A stretch of DNA of 8,595 bases, taken from Flavobacteriales bacterium UBA5939. GTDB taxonomy: Bacteria > Bacteroidota > Bacteroidia > Flavobacteriales > Schleiferiaceae. A model generated the notes under the pieces. It did not search any database and was not told where the DNA came from. It saw only the letters and a program-made list of their open reading frames with translations. The stretch's first letter is position 1. Each line of letters opens with the position of its first letter. The translations under genes were made by a program, and so were the position numbers. The DNA lies in the NCBI GenBank assembly GCA_002430755.1, contig DJCX01000088.1, positions 1 through 8,595 on the forward strand, in the 5' to 3' direction. Shown in pieces: positions 5,878 through 8,595 of this stretch.

Positions 5878-7116
5878 CTACTCGTAGCGCAGGGCTTCCA
5901 CAGGATCGAGGTCCGCGGCTTTTGTTGCCGGATACCATCCTGCTGCAACACCGACTAAAACGGATATCACGAAGGCCACAATAATCCAGAGCCAAGGAAT
6001 GAAGAAGAATCCACCTATCTGGTTCGCTACGACATTACCTATGATAATCCCGAACACAATACCTGCCCAGCCACCGATCTGTGTAATCATTACGGCCTCG
6101 GAGAGGAACTGAGAACTAATAGCCCTCTTGGTGGCGCCAATAGCCTTACGAGTACCAATCTCTCTGGTACGCTCGGTAACGCTCACAAGCATGATGTTCA
6201 TCAATGCAATGGATGCACCAAGCAGCGTAATAGAGCCAATGATAAAGGCACCAGTGGTCACCATGTTTAAATTGTCAATTAAACTCTTCGCGACGCTATC
6301 ACTACGTGTGATGCTAAAGTTGTCGCGTTCTTTTGGGACCAATTTTCTAACGCTACGCATCAAAGCCATACATTGTCCCTGTACGGCGTCTAGGGTTTCA
6401 GCACTCGGTGCATTGACACTCAGGGTGTAATTAGGTGAACCGCCTGAGAAATTTGCACGTGCATAGTTTAATGTAACCCAAGCACCGCGGTCTCCAGAGA
6501 ACAGACCTGACGATCCTTTTTCAGCAAGGGTACCGATGACCAAATACGGTTTCCCTTGAATGCGAATGGTATTACCTGCTGCGGGATTGTCCCCAAACAA
6601 ATCCTGCTTTGTTTCACTGCCTAAAATGGTGTAGTTGCGTCCAGAATACACATCGTCCAAGGTGAAATTTCTCCCTTCTGCAAGGTCGAACCCACCGGTG
6701 TACATGTAATTTTCGTCCGTTGCTGTAATCAATGTATTTGGGTTGGTACTCACATTCTGGTAGGAAAGCTTTGCAGTCCCCGATGCGATATAAGTCAGGG
6801 ATGTTTTTGCCCCAGGGTAGTCCATACGCTCTTTAAAACGCAAGGCTTCACGATAGGTGATTTGAGGGTTCTGTCGGTAGTCGGCATTGCCTACAAAAAA
6901 ACCGCCTTGTGAATTTCTAATGGTCAATGTGTTGGCCCCCAATGAAGTAAAGTTGCTCTCTAGGCTTTGTTTCAGTGCATCGGTGGCACTTAAAATACCG
7001 ACTAGGGCCATGATGCCAAAAGAGATAATAAGCGACGTCAAGATGGTCCGTAGCGGGGAAGCTTTGATTGCTGACCAAGCCAGGGAAGTAGTTTCTTTGA
7101 AATTCTTTAGTCGCAT
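5878..7116 (-). CDS. ABC transporter permease, MacB/FtsX-like
   Basis: The 412-residue membrane protein has the MacB layout. A short cytoplasmic N-terminal helix (NFKETTSLAWSAIKASPLRTILT) precedes TM1 (about 24-46). A large periplasmic domain (about 47-285) contains the usual GRNFTLDD and TIRIQGKPYLVIG stretches. TM2 (about 286-311) is followed by the cytoplasmic segment VSVTERTREIGTRKAIGATK (311-330), which contacts the ATPase. TM3 (about 338-366) and TM4 (about 373-394) come next, and then the end motif YPATKAADLDPVEALRYE. Such proteins act mechanically to move lipids, lipoproteins, peptides or antibiotics from the periplasm rather than through a channel. I chose the ATG at 7116 over a TTG at 7152 because it gives the standard N-terminus and a -7 box lies between the two. 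No ATPase gene is adjacent. Confidence 0.93.
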   Translation of the reverse strand: MRLKNFKETTSLAWSAIKASPLRTILTSLIISFGIMALVGILSATDALKQSLESNFTSLGANTLTIRNSQGGFFVGNADYRQNPQITYREALRFKERMDYPGAKTSLTYIASGTAKLSYQNVSTNPNTLITATDENYMYTGGFDLAEGRNFTLDDVYSGRNYTILGSETKQDLFGDNPAAGNTIRIQGKPYLVIGTLAEKGSSGLFSGDRGAWVTLNYARANFSGGSPNYTLSVNAPSAETLDAVQGQCMALMRSVRKLVPKERDNFSITRSDSVAKSLIDNLNMVTTGAFIIGSITLLGASIALMNIMLVSVTERTREIGTRKAIGATKRAISSQFLSEAVMITQIGGWAGIVFGIIIGNVVANQIGGFFFIPWLWIIVAFVISVLVGVAAGWYPATKAADLDPVEALRYE

Positions 7117-7140
7117 AGGGGTGGTGCTTAGGGCGTAAGC

Positions 7141-7148
7141 CAAATTTA
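7141..7148 (-). promoter_or_regulatory. Putative -7 box for the ABC permease gene
   Basis: The minus strand reads TAAATTTG, a full match to TAnnTTTG. The -33 position holds CTG at a 21-bp spacing (7170-7172), a partial match. Transcription would start near 7135, upstream of the ATG at 7116 but downstream of the TTG at 7152, supporting the shorter protein. The -33 region overlaps the start of the divergent gene. Confidence 0.5.
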
Positions 7149-7165
7149 GCAATTACTTTTACGCT

Positions 7166-8595
7166 GTGGCAGTGAATCCGAAACATACACTTGGTTTTTT
7201 GGCAGGCGGGTACAGAAATGTAGCTGCGCTCAAGGGAATTGAACTGCCTGACCTTGCGGAGCGGCCATTATATGATAGCATGCTTATTGGATGGGATGCA
7301 GCCGATTGGAACAGCATTTATCCGCTGTTGCAACAGGGCAAGATGCCTGCGCTAGCGGAACTCTTGAGTGCTGGAGTTCATGCAAATTTGGCCACTCTTG
7401 ATCCACCCATCTCTCCAATGCTATGGACGTCAATAGCCACTTCTACGTGGCCGTCGGCACACGGTATTCATGGATTTACCGAAATGCATGAGGGGAGTAT
7501 TCGCGCCGTTCGTGGCTCGTCCATCCAAATGCCTACCTACTTTGACTATCTCGAAAAGCAAGGAATTCCGGCGACTAGCGTAGCGTGGTGGCCGTCGCAC
7601 CCGGCTAAAGAAAGTTCGTTGGGCGCTTTACGCGTTTCCAATCTAGCTGTAAGTGAGGATTTACGCTGGCTACAGGACGGGGTGGTCCCAAAAGAGTACC
7701 ATGGGCTCCTGTCTTCGCTATTGTTGAAGCCTGAAGAAATTCCTGCGGCCGCTATGGCTCAATTCTTCCCTGAAATGGAATTGGACAGTAGAGATGATGT
7801 TGTACGAAGTGTGCTGAAGATTACTACGTATGCATTGAACGTTCAACTGTTGGCTACGTTCGCGCTGGACTACGGCGCTGGAGGTCATGCAAGCATATAC
7901 TTTGATGCCCTTGACCACTTTAAACACCTGGGGATGAAATATGCTCCACCGCAGCTTGATGGGGTCAGCGACGAAGATTTTGCCCGCTACCAGCATATTG
8001 TGGAAAGCGCCTACCGCCTTCACGACCTGTGTTTAGGCACACTTATGGACCAATTGGACCCCAATGGCACCGCGTTACTTATTAGTGACCATGGCTTTGT
8101 TTCTGGTAAGGATCGAAGTATAACCTTGCCAGAGCATGCTGGTGCGCCTGCATTGGAACACAATTTCCATGGGGTATTCGCGGCTAAAGGCACCCTTTTT
8201 ACCGACGAGTTGAATTGGAAAGGGTTGAATCTATTAGATGTTGCGCCTATTGTTTTGGCTGCGCATGGATTAAAAGCGCCAAAGACCATGGAGGGCAGGG
8301 TGCCTGTGCCGTTCACCGGAAAGCAAGTGCCCACTTTGAAATCAGAGGAGGCGCCAGTCAGTGAAGAAATGTTCTCTGCCGACGAGCAATTGTTACAGTC
8401 CTTGGTGGATCTCGGGTATCTGGACGAAAACCAATTGGTCAGTGAAGAAGGAAGGCTTCAAGAGAATCGCTATTACCTTGCTCGGAGTCTGCGTGCTGAA
8501 AAACGCCTGTCCGAGGCATGGCGGGTGATAGAACCACTCACGAATCGCGCCGAAGTGCCTGAACGGTATTTGCAATTGGCCGCGTCTGTATTGGC
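7166..8595 (+). CDS. Alkaline phosphatase-superfamily phosphodiesterase/pyrophosphatase with possible C-terminal TPRs, 3'-truncated
   Basis: The frame opens after a TAA at 7136-7138 and runs off the window (476 codons visible). Numbered from the GTG at 7166, metal and catalytic residues of the nucleotide pyrophosphatase/phosphodiesterase fold are all present: D44 in MLIGWDAADW, S83 in PPISPMLWTS at the nucleophile position, D247 and H251 in FDALDH, D308-H309 in SDHGF, and H335 in EHNFHG. After the catalytic part (about 39-390) comes a helical, leucine- and arginine-rich region (RYYLARSLRAEKRLSEAWRVIE) that looks like a first TPR repeat, as in large proteins of this type. The substrate is unknown. 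No signal peptide is visible, suggesting a cytoplasmic enzyme. The start is uncertain: GTG 7166, GTG 7172 or ATG 7280 (directly at MLIGWD). The gene is divergent from the permease gene. Confidence 0.88.
   Translation, partial: MAVNPKHTLGFLAGGYRNVAALKGIELPDLAERPLYDSMLIGWDAADWNSIYPLLQQGKMPALAELLSAGVHANLATLDPPISPMLWTSIATSTWPSAHGIHGFTEMHEGSIRAVRGSSIQMPTYFDYLEKQGIPATSVAWWPSHPAKESSLGALRVSNLAVSEDLRWLQDGVVPKEYHGLLSSLLLKPEEIPAAAMAQFFPEMELDSRDDVVRSVLKITTYALNVQLLATFALDYGAGGHASIYFDALDHFKHLGMKYAPPQLDGVSDEDFARYQHIVESAYRLHDLCLGTLMDQLDPNGTALLISDHGFVSGKDRSITLPEHAGAPALEHNFHGVFAAKGTLFTDELNWKGLNLLDVAPIVLAAHGLKAPKTMEGRVPVPFTGKQVPTLKSEEAPVSEEMFSADEQLLQSLVDLGYLDENQLVSEEGRLQENRYYLARSLRAEKRLSEAWRVIEPLTNRAEVPERYLQLAASVL

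Noticed and set aside
5877..5888. Small palindrome GCTACTCGTAGC between the convergent genes, a possible bidirectional terminator
   Set aside because: Only 4-5 bp of stem and no T run on either side.
7117..7152. Twelve-residue N-terminal extension of the permease from a TTG at 7152
   Set aside because: The start would lie upstream of the -7 box at 7141-7148, and the ATG at 7116 already gives the usual MacB-like N-terminus.
8020..8334. 104-codon minus-strand frame opposite the phosphodiesterase
   Set aside because: It lies wholly inside a gene with intact catalytic motifs on the plus strand; no start signal or recognisable protein features.

Overview
The window looks like chromosome of a Bacteroidota bacterium, most likely Flavobacteriales. 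The reasons are the protein style of DnaX (start MEQFIVSARKYRPQ, no zinc module), S18 and S6, the near absence of Shine-Dalgarno sequences, and promoters of the Bacteroidota type (TTG, about 20 bp, TAnnTTTG). There are no tRNA or rRNA genes, no insertion sequences and no CRISPR array. Almost all of it is coding, and most of it is core genome.

Layout. (1) 1-1634, plus strand: the 3' part of one family 2 glycosyltransferase gene and a complete second one, joined by a TAATG stop/start overlap. This is the end of a surface-polysaccharide cluster. (2) 1626-4417, minus strand: dnaX (clamp-loader gamma/tau subunit), then a gene for a secreted, beta-rich protein of unknown function, again joined by TAATG. 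The second gene collides head-on with the glycosyltransferase, overlapping it by 9 bp. (3) 4418-4553: divergent promoter region for dnaX and the ribosomal operon. (4) 4554-5641, plus strand: rpsF-rpsR-rplI, ending at a strong intrinsic terminator. (5) 5709-5876: a 55-residue two-helix membrane protein. (6) 5878-7116, minus strand: a MacB-type ABC permease with no ATPase gene beside it. (7) 7166-8595, plus strand: the 5' part of a large nucleotide pyrophosphatase/phosphodiesterase-like protein, running off the window.

The most interesting signal is inside dnaX. A run of ten A residues (coding strand) lies exactly after the conserved AAA+/collar part, and it contains the in-frame heptamer A AAA AAG. 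Both alternative frames stop within eight codons of it. This is the architecture expected for programmed frameshifting or transcriptional slippage producing a short gamma-like form (about 359-362 residues) beside full-length tau (639 residues). The phenomenon is known in Escherichia coli and Thermus thermophilus; its use here is inferred from sequence only. I found no convincing wholly new multi-gene system.
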